A stretch of DNA of 64,000 nt from Melastoma dodecandrum (GCA_029817715.1 JARUPY010000186.1:372001-436000), one strand, 5' to 3'; counted from the stretch's first letter, positions 39,669 through 52,194 are shown. Made by a program: numbers and translations. Notes: generated from the sequence alone by a model not told the origin.

Positions 39669-42600
39669 TCATTCCCCAGAATCATCGCTGCTCTCTCCTT
39701 CGTACTCACTATAACGGCCCTCAAATGACCGCAACTTCACACAGTAAGAAATCGAGAGGCGACACTCGTCGATCAAACGGGGAACGCGGAGCAACGAGGA
39801 GCAAACCCAGATATCCACAATTTTCAATCTTTTCAAGCCCAACAAATCCTGAATTCCGCAAATGGAATGGCACCAGTGAAAGCTCAACTCCTCCAACATC
39901 TCCAATTGTTCCAGTCCTGGAATCTCCACCAACGCTCTACACTCTGTGAACACAAGCCACCTCAGCCCCCTCAATCTCCCTATGATTGACACCCGGAGGA
40001 GACTATCGGACTCATTGATACTCAATGTCCTAAGACTGGGTAACGAATCGAGCCCACCAAGCTCCATCTCTGTCAATGTAAAATCTCTTATCTCCACACA
40101 TGTCTGCAGAGGCGCCATTTCTGGAAAACTCCAATCGAGAGTCTTGAGCCTGGAAAGGAAGCCCAACTCGAAAACTCCTCTATATGAAATAATTCTCGCT
40201 CCATTCTCTTTTGTACAACGTATTTCTTCACAGAGTCCCACCGTCTTCCATGAAAATGCAAAGTATGTTAGGCTGGTAGGAAGTCCTCTAATCTCCTGAA
40301 GCATGTTGCAACCATCCAATTTGAGAGACTTAAGGCTCGTGAGTTGACTAATTGTTGCTGGCAGGAAGCGAATCTTGCTCCTCGAAAGGTTCAATTCTTC
40401 TAAAGCCAATCGTCTCCCGATTTCTTCCGGCATTCCTTCTTCGAGAGGACAATTCGAAGCATATAAGGACGTTAGGTTCTTCATATCACATATCGAGGTG
40501 GGTAAACTTCTGATCTTGTTATGCCGTAAGTCAAGTGTCCTCAACGATTCCAACCTCCCAATTAATTCCGGTACTTCTTCAATCTTGCTGTAAGTCACAA
40601 TTAGCTCCCGTAAAGCTCTTGCACAACAAAGCTCTTTCGGTAAACTCCTCAAAGAGGGACACCAGGAGATGTTCATATAAGCAAGACTCTCCAAACCCAC
40701 CGAATGGTGGATTTCTTTCAAATTGAAGCAATTAAAAAAAACCATAATCTCCAATTTTAAGCAACAAGAGAGGTCGGGTGACGTAGTCATGTCGCCAATC
40801 CTCAACACTAGCACCCTTAAATTAGGCATCATCTGTAAATGCATGCACCACAAATTATAATAAGAAGAAGAGCGCTTTACACATTTACCTATCAAACGCA
40901 TGACATATAGGAAGAGAGGATTTCATACCAGCTTTTCACCATCCCTCCATCCAACTTTGATACCAATGATTCTGAGAACAACTAAGCTTCTCATCTTGAA
41001 AAAGTTGGAATTCAACTTTTCATAGGAACCCCACCAAGAAAGCCACAATAAACTCTCCCGGATATTTTCAAAATCTCCAATAAGTTTCGTCCCATTTAGA
41101 TGAAGAAACAACAAATTAGATAATCCATTGAAGTTCTTATCAGAGAAGTTGTGTGCTTCATCGTGTCTCCCCAAGTTCATTGCTATGATTTTCTCCGAGA
41201 CCTTATAAACGAAAAAAAGTCGACCAGCATTCATAATTATATTGTGCTCGATAAATAGTAATATTTCGATGCCAAAGAAAAATTTTTATTAATATAATAG
41301 AATTATGAACCATTCCTTCATCACAAAAGTGAATTCGACCAACTTAAATAACTCATTACCAGTTTTTGAAGCACTATCTTTAAGGCGTCCTCTGGATCCC
41401 AAAGTCTAGTACGCCTTTCGAGTCTTCCATTGCCTTCCGACCGAATGATTTCTCTTCCCATCTCTCGAAGCTGGTCGTGAATCCAGAACTTACCAAATGA
41501 ATCAATCTTTATCAATGATTTATTGATGAGTACCTTCACTCCGCTTTTTGGATACAAATCGCGAGCTTCCCAGAGATAATCCGCATACTTCCGAGGCATC
41601 TCATCCTCCTGAAAACACGCAATATCGAGGAAAATTTCCTTCTCCCTCCAGTCTAACCCATCGTAACTTACCTTCAAGATCTCAAAGACTTCTTCTTGGG
41701 GAACGCTCTTCAGCTTTTCGAGCTCATACTTCCACGACTCTTTGCTCTGACAACACAAGTGTCCTCCAATCACCTCCAAAGCCAAGGGAAGGTTACCTGT
41801 GGTCTTAACAACCTGTTTCGATAAACAAAGATAATCTTCTGGAGACTCATCGGTGCCAAAGGCATGCCTGCTGAAGAGCTGAAGGGCGTAGTTGTCAGCC
41901 ATTTTCTCCATTTCATAAAAATGAAGTAATTCGGAACCAGGACGAACAAATCGATTGCAAACGCTTTTATCCCTAGTCCTGATTATGACTCGACTGCCTG
42001 TTACTAACGTGTCATTCGGGTCTTTTCCGACCAATTTCTCCAGTTGAGAGAACTTATCCACGTCATCGAGAACCAGAAGCATCCTCTTGCCCTGAATCCT
42101 TTGTATCATCTCGCCGTACCCATCGTCGAAGTTACACGATCTCGCGTATTGGCCACCGAGAATGTCCCCCGATAACTTGTTCTGCAACTTCGCAATGCCT
42201 CCATGACCCGTGGCCGACTCACGCACGTTCGAAATGAAACTAGACCCTTCGAACTGGGAAGATAATTTATTGAAGACGACGCTAGCAAGGGTCGTCTTCC
42301 CAATTCCTCCCATGCCATGAAGCACCGCGAGTCTTACTCCAGTGGAGTCGCAGTCCAGCAGATTTAACATGTTGGAGACTTGATCATCGATCCCTGTAAG
42401 ATGATCAGGCAAACTTTGATCCTTGATTCTCAGCTTCACAACAATATCCTGAACTATTAATCGGACGAATCTGCCTTCCCTGCACGACGACAATGAAATT
42501 CAGTCGCCGTAGTCATCACCATCCTCCTCGTGGATTTCCGAAACGTTTAATTCCAAAAAAAAGTTCTGTATTTTAAAATATTTATTTCCAAAGAAAAAAA

Positions 42601-43389
42601 GAAATGATTCAAAAGAGAAAGTGAGAAAAATAACAAGGCTCTGGTGGTTACCCCTGGATGGCTTTGAAGTCCCATCCACTGATCCCGCCGACCGTCTTGA
42701 GTGCTTCCTCCCATTTCTTCACGACGTCGTGCCTGTGTCGACCCTTGTGTTTGTCGAGGGCTTTCCGATAACGCTCTGTTTGCAGCTTTACGTCGGCCGG
42801 ATCTGCCCCGTAGAAAATCGGCAGTATGATCTTCTTGCCAATGTTCGAGCCTCCGTGGAGATCCACCATCATGTCGAGCTCCCTGAGGCACCACGCGCTG
42901 GATGCGTAGTTCCTGGAGAAGACGACGGCGTAGACCCTGGAGCCGTGGATAGCTCGCTCGAGCCCTCCCCCAATTACTTCTCCACGACGGATCTCCTCGT
43001 CGTCCTTGAAAACACGGAGACCGGCCCAAGTCATGCACTCGTAGAGGTGGTCGACGATGCCGAGACGAGCATCGGGTCCCCGGAAGCTCAGGAAGACATC
43101 GTACTCAGATATCTTGGAGGAGAGGGAATCTCGGCCGCTGTTTACGCTTCCTTTGCCACAGAAGTTTATAATTAAGTTTCAGGTAGTCAAAGATTAAGAA
43201 GCCGAGATTGATAAGAAATCAGGTTTGCTGTTTGAAGTTACCTGTGTTGGTGTTACCCGCTGCACCTTCCTTTCCTTTAATGCGTTGCTTCATAAGAATG
43301 CACAAGCCTGCAGTGATCGTCACAACGAATGCCCCCACGACGGCGATCATTATAATCCATTTCTGATCTGGTACAGGCATCGACTCCAT
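39669..43389 (-). CDS. TNL-3: TIR-NBS-LRR receptor with receptor-kinase-derived membrane anchor
   Basis: Exons on the minus strand: 43389-43242 (anchor), 43150-42652 (TIR), 42479-41360 (NB-ARC), 41201-40929 and 40832-39669 (LRR). They total 3204 nt, 1067 residues, in frame. The anchor exon opens MESMPVPDQKWIIM and has the fuller VTITAGLCILMKQR. A TGA upstream of the TIR core, and no ATG until within the TIR domain, mean that without the anchor exon the product would start inside the TIR. P-loop GMGGIGKTT, LLVLDDVD, GNLPLALEVIGG and IHDQLREMGREI are intact. Small changes from TNL-2 include RVIIRTRD where others read RVIITTRD. It has one 204-bp LRR unit and ends EGESSDDSGE. Confidence 0.85.
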
Positions 43390-43542
43390 GAAAGAGAAGA
43401 AGTGGACCGGTTCGAGTATCGCAAGAGGACGTTGTCGAAATAGACGGGTTGCCGCCTTAATTACCAGGGCACTCCTGCTGTGAAACCGTGGGGGCGCGAG
43501 GGAGACGATGAGGAGGGCAAATGATTTGATGATATATATCAA
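43242..43542 (-). other. Captured 5' fragment of a cysteine-rich receptor-like kinase (copy B)
   Basis: Same structure as 33179-33473: ATG-less signal-peptide-like stretch, decayed DUF26 tail, intact membrane segment (VVGAFVVTITAGLCIL) and donor GTAACTTC. It keeps LC inside VTITAGLCI, as does the CRK relic, so it is nearer the donor state than copy A. Confidence 0.85.
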
Positions 43543-43705
43543 TCAGATGGGAGAGATTTGGTGGAGGAGATGATGTCGTGGGGGAAGAGAACTAAATTTA
43601 TTACATCGACCAAATCTTTTAACTTGTGGAGGAGAGGGGATATCTGTCACTGCCAACTGCCCTGGCTCCATTATTGAGCTCATTAGGTGAATTACTAAAT
43701 ATGTA

Positions 43706-44449
43706 CATTTTACTAAGCTCGCATACAGTGAATTTATAAAAGCTCGTATATTAGTACTAAACATTTACTAAGTCCTAGTGCCCGTTACCAAACTATTATG
43801 AGTGATTACTAAAGAATGTTACTGTTTAGTACTAAACATTTTCCAAATGGCCCGCCCGTCGACATCCTTCTACCATCAAGCGCGAGACATCCTGGTCTGC
43901 CACACCCACATCATTTGACCATCAAAATCGTGTTATTGAAGGGATTAAAATGCCATCATCTATAGACGCCACACCACTGATGGCATTAAAATCCCCCCAT
44001 TCAGAGTCTTTGTTTGTTTATAAGTTTGTATGAAATTACTTCCCACTTGTTCAAGACCGGCGGCCAAACTCAATAATAGAAAGGGAAGGTACTTTTGCCC
44101 TCAATTGTTGATGGTATAGATTGTATACTTCCCATGTTTATCACGAATGACAAGGTCGATGTCCTACATCCATTGCGATAGCCATTACTGTCCTTAGGGC
44201 ACGTTTTAAAAGCCCGTCTTCCAACAAATATGGTCGTTGCACATCTGCCGTGAGTTCCTTACTGTTTCTCATATGTGTTAATTCCTACACTGTGTCGAAC
44301 AATACGGGTTCTCCTTTCATTCGTAGGCATGGTGTTATAAATCCATGGATCAATATAGTGAAATTATCATTTGTATAGAGCATGAGTTTGCTCGGGTCTG
44401 TCCCGCGAGAACATCTTCAGAATTGAGTTTTACTGATAGGCAATTGTTC
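43706..44449. other. Spacer, no gene
   Basis: Noncoding. Parts near 44090-44290 resemble 25000-25165 (a form of 'gatggtatagattgtatacttccc'), another sign of duplicated flanks. No gene seen. Confidence 0.5.
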
Positions 44450-44960
44450 TTGAGGGCCAGACCAAACAAAAGTTCCTGTGGTTTAAATTTAGACGTTGCA
44501 CGAGGCAACGAAATCCATGAAGCCACCAGGAGAGTGTTCTCACTGTTATTTCGTCAGGTTTAGTATTTTTGCCGTCATTTGCTCTTTTTTCCGCAATTTA
44601 CTTGTTGCTCATGGCGTATTCATGTGATATAGCAGCATATTTCTTTGCTAGAAACAATGTTTTTCCGGGACTCTTGAGTATATTAAGAATATTTTACTCA
44701 GATTGATGGGTTGGAACAACATGAGAAAGTGGCCGTAATTGCTGCTACAAATAGGAAGCAAGATCTTGACCCTGCTCTGATCGTGTATTCCAAAATGAGT
44801 TTAGGGAAGTATGAAATGTTTGGTCAGTTGAATTATATTTCTTTCCTATTGTTCAATTGTTGTCTGTCGAGTCGCTTTGATTCGACGATCACCTTCGGCA
44901 TCCCCTGATTGCAAAACTGCCTGGAAATGGCTGCATCGAGTGAGTTTCTTGAATACCCTG
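44450..44960 (+). pseudogene. AAA-ATPase gene fragment
   Basis: Two exon pieces encode RGNEIHEATRRVFSLLFRQ, then after an intron DGLEQHEKVAVIAATNRKQ and DLDPALI, then SRFDSTITFGIP. These are the region up to sensor 1 (ATN) and the arginine-finger segment of a plant AAA-ATPase. Walker A and B are absent. I recall this family near PFP-beta and RbcX on Arabidopsis chromosome 4. Confidence 0.75.
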
Positions 44961-44999
44961 CTCAACGATCCTTCCCATCCAATACTTACCTTTCATTTA

Positions 45000-46480
45000 G
45001 ATATAATTTATTTGATTCTACTCTGTTGATTGCCCATTTATACTGTATCCATGGAGTTTATGAATCCATCTACTGCTCCCACGTGAATTGAAATTTCTTT
45101 GGGTACTTCCTAACCACAATTATTTTAGGTCTTAGCTACTTTATACCTACCGGAGGTAATCTTGTAAACCTTTTGTTGTGCTAACAAGCTAAGTGACTCC
45201 AGGAGATATTCGTCTCATTTAAATTTCACCTCGCATTATCTTGAAATAGTGATGCATTAATTTGTGGTCTGTGCAAGTGCAGCAACTGAGGGCAGAATCA
45301 AGTGAAATTCTTGCTCATGAGGGCGTTGATGAGGAGGGACTTTGGAAAAAGAAACTTATTCCCCAGTCCTTGGAGCTTTTCGAGTTTTTACCTCCGGCAA
45401 TCCAAGAACAGTTGATGCTTGAAAGGGATCCCCATGTATGAAATTTTAGTTTCTTGATAGCATGCTTCATATAGCATATTTTACGTATGGTTTCTTGCTG
45501 TTGTTCGTTCCACCTTTTTCTGGGTGGCTAAGATAGAGACAGAGAAAATGCTCATTCAAATGGTGGAGACGGAGCTTGAGAAGAGGAAACAGGAAGGAAC
45601 TTGTGAAGAAAGAAAATTAAAAGAAGCTGAAGTGGAGGACGAAAGCTTGGTCTCTGTTAAAGAAGGCAATGTAAAGGAGGAAACTGGAATCGGGTTAAAG
45701 CAAGATACAAGTCGTGGGCCTGGAGAAGTTTAATAGCTAGATCAAATGTAGCCCAACAAAGGCCTAGGCCTAGTAATATGATGTATATATTGAAACGGTC
45801 GCATATACAGACAAAATAAGAAAACAGAATTCCGTTCTCCAACGTTTGCATCGTCTGCGTTTCTGTTTTGCTCCGATGGAGTCATCTCCGATGACCCAGA
45901 AGCGATGACAGAACTTACAAAGGGAACTTCAAAGGACAGTCCCACTTCTTTGGGTAGTTCCTGCTTGTCTGATATCCTTTCAACTTGTCGATTTTGCCGA
46001 GTCATTTTAAAGTCGAGAGTTTGTATGTAGTTGACTTGTAGGCTTCATGAAAGTGGATTTCTCATTTGCTTCTGATTTCCTCAGGTACGAAGTAATGATA
46101 TATATATATATATGCGTCCTCCTCGCCTAGACAACGCCCCCAGCAAACGGAACTGGACTTACTGGGGTTGGCTCTTATCTGGATTGTAACATTCTGGCAG
46201 TGATTATTTGCCATGGATAAAAGACTAATTGACTGTGGGGGTTTTGTCTGCCGGCTTTCTCATTATTTAGCATATAAAATTGTTAGCTTATAATGTTGAA
46301 TTTGCGGATAGATTTCAAGTAATCAACGTCTAGTTATTCTTTCACTCTCAAAACAAGCACAAACGCTTAATTTCGCTTGTCATCAAAAACTCAGTAGCGG
46401 GGGAGAACTCAATGGAGTCTGGTGACCGAGTTCGCCAATGACGACTCTTCAACTGCAGGCTTTTCTTCCTCGGGTCTGTA
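45000..46480 (+). pseudogene. PFP-beta partial pseudogene with introns
   Basis: It follows the real gene from the intron before exon 9 ('actgtatccatggagttt'). Exon 9 is missing, then exon 10 (EEGLWKKKLIPQSLELFEFLPPAIQEQ), exon 11 (IETEKMLIQMVE), the next intron, and finally the 3' end and flank (46120-46480 matches 18690-19060). About 300 bp unrelated to PFP interrupt exon 11 at roughly 45604-45907, and exons 12-16 are nearly all deleted. Confidence 0.88.
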
Positions 46481-46945
46481 AGATCGTGGCGAGCAAGGAC
46501 AATGCCCTCCCGCTCGCCTATTTTAGAACGTATGTAATACGTTCCCTCGTCAGCAAAAGAAGGCGGTAACTCACCTGCCCCTATGGCAAAAGTGAGCGTT
46601 ATTATCCCGGTGATTTTCGGAGATTATGTCATTTTTATTATTAATATTTAATTATATTGATTATTAAATTTCGAGGGAGTTTGTTTTAAGGTTTTGATTT
46701 TCGTTTTCCTTTAGCTTTGGCTTTTGTTAGTATAATCAATTTCTTTGGTTTTTATGCTTGTTGTCTACTTGTTATCATCACTTTTAGAAGTATATCGTAT
46801 TAATGTCCGTAGTTTTGGTTTATTTCTTTAAGTAAGGAATTTGTAATATGAATAATAATAAAAAAAATTTATTTTTATTATTTGAGAATTCTTTCTCACC
46901 AGTTTTTTATATGAAAAATGATTTCGTTTTTTATTATTATTTTTA

Positions 46946-48197
46946 GGCCAAATTATCAATTCTACCCTGAACTTTGGCCCGTTTTTCCAATTTACCCAGA
47001 ACTTTCAATAATATCATCAGCTAGCCTCACGTTTATCCGTTATCTCAAATATGACCTCTGTCCACCCGACACTCGGACGGAAAGTGACGTGTCCCTTGAC
47101 GCCGTTAAACCACTCTTTATTAGCTGACATGGGCTGACATAGCATACACATGGTACCCACGTGGAGCCCCCTCCCCCTCCCCCTCTCCCTCTTTCTAACA
47201 TCGTCGGAAACCCAGAAATCTGGGCAGTCCTTTTTCGTTACTTAAAGTCTCGGAATTTGTCAAGAGTGTAATAAAGCTTAAATTGTGTTGGATTTTGGGG
47301 GAGAAGCCGCAGCCGGTGAAGGTGTTGCACTGCGAGGTTTGCTCGTTGCCTCCCGAGTACTGCGAATTTGGACCCGATTTCGAGAAATGCAAGCCCTGGC
47401 TCGTCATCAACGCCCCCTAGTTGTATCCTGATCTCCTCAAATGTCCATCCTTTTTACCCCGATTCTCGTTACGCCCACTGTTTGTTTCTTTCGATTGGAT
47501 TCTCACGAGTTTTGGGCTAAAGAGCTCGTCCGGGGGATGCAGTTTTTCTATGTGGGTGCCGGGAAAGATGCGTTCTTTTTAGGTTTGGGGAATACCCAGA
47601 TTTTGATTTGGAGTATTTTGTTTGTTTGAACAGAAGGCGGCTTGTGATGTAAAGGCCGTTGATCTCTGTTCTGATTTTACAGAGGCTAACGATAAAGATG
47701 TCGAGAAGGTCGGGGAACGGCTTCAGTCGGCTGGGACCACTTCGGCAGGTGGAGCAACTTCTACCGCCCCTGTAGGTTTGATTTTGTTATTATGTTTTTG
47801 GGTGCATCACGTTGGAGATGGGCTGAAGTGTGTAACAGATTAAATGTCTTACCCATTATTAGATTAATTAACAGTAAGATTGTGTGTGATTGTCGATAGG
47901 GGGATTGCGGAAAATTGTATTTTTTGTTTTGATCCTGTTGGGTTTTCAGGGGAAAATCCACTGGATAATCCACCAGCTCCACGTGGATACCATGTGTATG
48001 CCATGTCAGCCCATATAAGCTAATAAATGGTGGTTTAACGGCGTCAAGGGACACGTCAGTTTCCGTCCGAGGGTCGGGTGGACGGAGGTCATATTTGAGA
48101 TAACGGAGAAACGTGAGGCTAGCTGATGATATTATTGAAAGTTCTGGGTAAATCGGAAAAACGGGCCAAAGTTCAGGATAAAATTGCTAATTTGGCC
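46946..48197. mobile_element. PIF/Harbinger-like non-autonomous element carrying DENR exons
   Basis: The 1252-bp element begins GGCCAAATTATCAATTCTACC and ends with the inverse. Terminal inverted repeats are about 220 bp (46946-47165 and 47975-48197). It is flanked by TTA on both sides (46943-46945, 48198-48200), the target duplication typical of PIF/Harbinger elements. It encodes no transposase. The central 780 bp are host gene sequence (see 47301-47776). Long TIRs are unusual for Harbinger MITEs, so another superfamily is possible. Confidence 0.82.
47301..47776 (+). pseudogene. Captured fragment of DENR (density-regulated protein) gene
   Basis: DENR pairs with MCT-1 in translation reinitiation and ribosome recycling. 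Exon 1 here encodes [19 protein letters not shown], then [15 protein letters not shown] and VINAP, the conserved N-terminal Cys-rich segment. A TAG then stands where an acidic residue is expected before LYPDL. After an intron, 47632-47776 encodes a segment with DKDVEKVGERLQSAGTTSAG. The C-terminal SUI1 domain is absent. Confidence 0.85.
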
Positions 48198-48393
48198 TTA
48201 TACCGGATGGAATTGGAAACTTCAATCCACCCAAATTCTAAATAAATAACAAACAAGACATTGTATAAATAAATATCTTTTTTATTAAGACAAAAGAAAT
48301 TCCAACCATTGTTCATTCAGCTCTTCCTGCTCGGAAGAGGAAGAATAAGTGGTCGACTTTGGAATAAAAAAACAACAGAAGAATTATCTTTTT

Positions 48394-50775
48394 TTAAGCA
48401 TCGAATGAGACATCTTTCCTCCCGTATTTCCTGTAACTGCCCCTAAAACAATACAACTTGTCACAGCCATCAATTGATAGGTGACACCCGTCGATCGCAC
48501 GGGGCACGCAGAGCAACGAGGAGCAACCAATGATTCCCACCTCCTTCAATCGTTTCAATCCCAACAAATCCTGAATTCCACGAATGGAAAGGCACCAGTG
48601 AAAGCTCAAGTACTCCAACAGCTCCAATTGTTCCCAGTCCTGGGATCTCCACCAACGCTTTACACCCAGTGAACATAAGCGACCTCAGCCCCCTCAATCT
48701 CCCTATGTTTGACACCCCCAGGAGACTATGGGACTCATTGATAGAGAAATTCGTAAGACTGAATAACGAATCGAGCTCATCAAGCTCCATCTCTATCAAT
48801 GTAAAATCTCTTATCTCCATATATGTATGCAGAGAAGCCATGCCTGGAAAACTCAAATCGAGAGTCTTGAGCCTGGAAAGGAAGCCGAACTCCAAAACTC
48901 CTCTATATGTAATAATTCTCGTTCCATACTTTTTTGTACAACGTATTTCTTCATAGAGTCCCACCGTCTTCCATGAAAATACAAAGTATGTTAGGTTGGC
49001 AGTAAGTCCTCTAACCTCCTGAAGCATCCTGCAATAATATAATTTGAGGGACTTAAGGCTCGTGAGTCGACTAACTGTTGCTGGCAGGAAGCGGATCTCG
49101 CTGTATGAAAGGTCCAATTCTTCTAAAGCTGATAGGTTCTCGATTTCTTCTGGAATTCCTTTGTCGAGAGGGCAATGCGAAGCATGTAACACCGTTAGGC
49201 TGGTTGGAAGTCCTCGAAGATCCCGAAGTTTCCTGCAACCATTCAATTTGAGGGACTTAAGGCTCGTGAGGCGCCTAACTGTTGCTTGCAGGAAGCGAAT
49301 GTTGGTGTACGAAAGGTCCAATTCTTCTAAAATTGATAGGTTCCCAATTTCCTCTGGAATTCCTTTGTCAAGAGGACAATACCTAGCATGCAACACCGCT
49401 AGGCTAGATGGAAGTCCTCGAAGATCCTGAAGCACCGAACAACAATTCAATTTGAGGGACTTAAGGCTCGTGAGTCGCCTAACTGTCACTGTCTCGTTGT
49501 TCGAAAGGTCCAATTCTTCTAAATCTGACAGTCTCTCGATTTCTTCCGGAATTCCTTTGTCGAGAGGGTTGCCAGCAACACGTAATGCTTGTAGATTCTT
49601 CAGACCACATACCGTGGAGGGTAATCTTTTGATATTGTTACGCCATAAGTCAAGTCTCCTCAAGGATTCCAACCTCCCAATTGATTTTGATACTTCTTCA
49701 ATCTTGCAATCAGTCACAATTAGCTCCCGTAAAGCTCTTGTACAATAGAGCTCTTTTGGTAAACTCCTCAAATACGAACTCCAGGAGATGTTGATACAAG
49801 TAAGACTCTCCAACTTACCCACCGAATGGTGGATTTCTTTCAACTTCAAACAATTCTTAAAAACCAAATTCTCCAACTTTAAGCAACACGAGACATCAGG
49901 TGTCATCGTCATATCACCGTTGCCCCAGACCTCCAGCACCCTTAAATTAGGCATTCTCTGTAAATGCATCGTGCATCACAATTTATAATGAGAAGAGAAC
50001 TTTTACAACAATTTAACGATCAAACACATGACATATAGGAGGAGGAGTTCATACCAGCTTTTCATCACCCCGCCATCCACCTTCAATTAGGAGAACAACA
50101 AAGTTGCTCATCTTGAAAATGTCGGGATTCAACCGTTGATTACAATTCCACCAAGAAAGCCACAATAACGTCTCCCGGATACTTCCAAATCTCCAATTAA
50201 TTGATGCTTCCCTTCTAGATGAAGATACATCAAATAAAATAATCCTCTAAAGTTCTCATAAGAGAGTTTGTGTTCTTCCGTAATACTTCCCAAGTCCAAG
50301 TCCATTGCTATGATTTTCTCCGAGACCTTATAAATGGAAAAATTCAACTAACATTAATAATCATATTGTGCTCCGCAAAGAGTGACATCAATCCCGAAGT
50401 AATGCACATGGAAAGAAAGTAATATTTTAAATGCCAACTTAATTCAACCAGTTCCTTACCTTTTTTTGAAGCACTACCATTAAGGCATCTTTTGAATCCC
50501 AAAGTCTAGAACACATTTCAGGCCTTCCGAGGCCTTCCGATCGAATGATTTCTCTTCCCATATCTCGAAGTTGGTCGTGAATCCAGAATTCATCCTTTGA
50601 ATCAAACTTTATCAATGATTTGTTGATGAGTACCTTCACTCAGCTTTTTGGATAAAGGTCACGAGCTTCCCAGAGATAATCTGCATACCTCCCAGGCATC
50701 GCTTCCCGAAAACACACGATATCAAAGAAAATTTCCTTCTCCCTCCAGTCTAACCCATCGTAGCTTACCTTCAAG
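48394..50775 (-). pseudogene. TNL-4: 5'-truncated TNL pseudogene
   Basis: It retains the end of the NB-ARC exon (VSYDGLDWREKEIF, IHDQLRDMGREI), the linker exon (50330 to about 50055) and the LRR exon (49957-48394). TIR, P-loop and kinase-2 are gone; homology stops abruptly at 50775. A TGA at 50639-50641 replaces the GGA seen in the three intact genes, and a one-base insertion near 48630 shifts the frame at the C-terminus. The LRR exon has three diverged 204-bp units, ending with DKGIPEEI-type repeats. Confidence 0.88.
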
Positions 50776-51087
50776 ATCTTAAAAAGGCGAAGGCGAAGAT
50801 TTGTAATGAATGATGTTTGGTTGAGATGATATCACCTACAAAATCTCAAACAAACATGGCAAGGCTGAACGACAACCACCAGATGCTTGGAATGGCGGAG
50901 AACCTTCTGGTCTCCCATTTATGTCGTCACTCACCTTCGCACTCCCGAAGGTGGCCCTTTTAGTATGACATGATCCTCCATGATTGACGACGGTCTTGAT
51001 GAGATTTTTGTTATGTTTTTCTGATGATATAGACCTCGGAAGCAAGCAGAGGTCGTACGTGGAATCCGCTACTGATGTACGTATTGC
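50776..51087. other. Junction sequence, no gene
   Basis: Begins at the TNL-4 truncation point. No recognisable coding or repeat structure. Confidence 0.5.
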
Positions 51088-51760
51088 AGACCCACTCCTT
51101 TGGGTAGTTCCTGCTTGTCTGATAACTTGTCGATTTTGCCGAGTCGTCGATAGTTTGTATGTAGTTGACTTGTAGGCTTCATGAAAATGGATTCCTCATT
51201 TGCTTCTGATTTTCTCAGGTACGAAGGAAGGTGTGGTCTACCAACGTTGCTGCTATGCTTTGGGTTACGCAGCCGGGGCTCTTCTTCAGAGTGGAAAACT
51301 GAAGTTTATGACATTGCATCGTGTGATTGAGTTGCTCTGATCGGTGCTCCCATTGTCCGTCCCCCTTCTCTAACCGACGCCTTCTGCATTTCACGTTGCC
51401 CTGGCAGGTCCTATTCAGTTTGTTGGCACAGCATCCGACGCAGTCAACCACACTCTTTTGTTGGAGCTCGGCGCAATCGCCTAGACCACACCTCCAATAA
51501 ACGGAACGTACTCACCGTGGGAGGCTCTCATCCACTCCACTCGAATGAATCATTTGAGGCTCAACTTTTTCGGATAAAGGAACACTCTGCCCGAGAATGG
51601 CACGGCTACATCTTCTTCTTATTTTTGCCATGGGAAAAGACTATTTGCCCGGGGGTTTTGTCTGTCTGGTTTTCTCATTAGTTACCATAAAAAATTGTTA
51701 GCTTGTGATGTTGAATCTGCGGTTTTAAATATGAGATGGCGATGCCAGATGAATTTCAAG
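51088..51760 (+). pseudogene. PFP-beta 3' fragment
   Basis: Matches the real gene in pieces: end of exon 11 and the following intron, exon 12 (YEGRCGLPT, CYALGYAAGALLQSGK with deletions), a jump to intronic 'gacattgcatcgtgtgattgagttgctctgat', then the end of intron 15 and exon 16 (GPIQFVGTASDAVNHTLLLEL) with its stop and 3' flank. Introns are retained, so it is a DNA-level copy. Confidence 0.88.
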
Positions 51761-52194
51761 TAATCCAATTCTGATGCCGATTAGCTGCAGTCTGTGTGGG
51801 CTCTCTACGAAGTCAAATTGGAACTCAAATGCTCTTTCAAAATGCTTAATCTTCTATCGTAAGATACTCGAAATGGATCGATCTCAACCAGCCAAAGTTG
51901 ACACTACCAAAATCTTCTAGAATTTAATGACCAGGCTTACTACCTTGTCTGAGTTTAGCTGTAAAAGTCGATCTCACCAGTTTAACCGGCCTGGCCTGTT
52001 AAAACGCACAGGCGAGCGAGCAGAGCACCGTCCGGGATGCTCTTGTACATTCCGAGGCTTATAGGAACAGGTTGCACTGTAGTAAGCCCAGCAACAGAAC
52101 TCCTTCCCTGCAATTTTCACGCAGTTAACCATCTCACTATTTATACTGAACCTTAGTTTAGGAACACTCTATTCATACGTGTATGCATAAACTT

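Larger units (their letters stand above)
37965..43705. repeat. Segmental duplication copy B
   Basis: Partner of 27815-33640, with the same order: RRM pseudogene, TNL, receptor-kinase-derived exon, upstream flank. The copies are direct repeats separated by about 4.3 kb that contain the CRK pseudogene. Copy B has a shorter AT lead and an (AT)n expansion. Confidence 0.9.
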
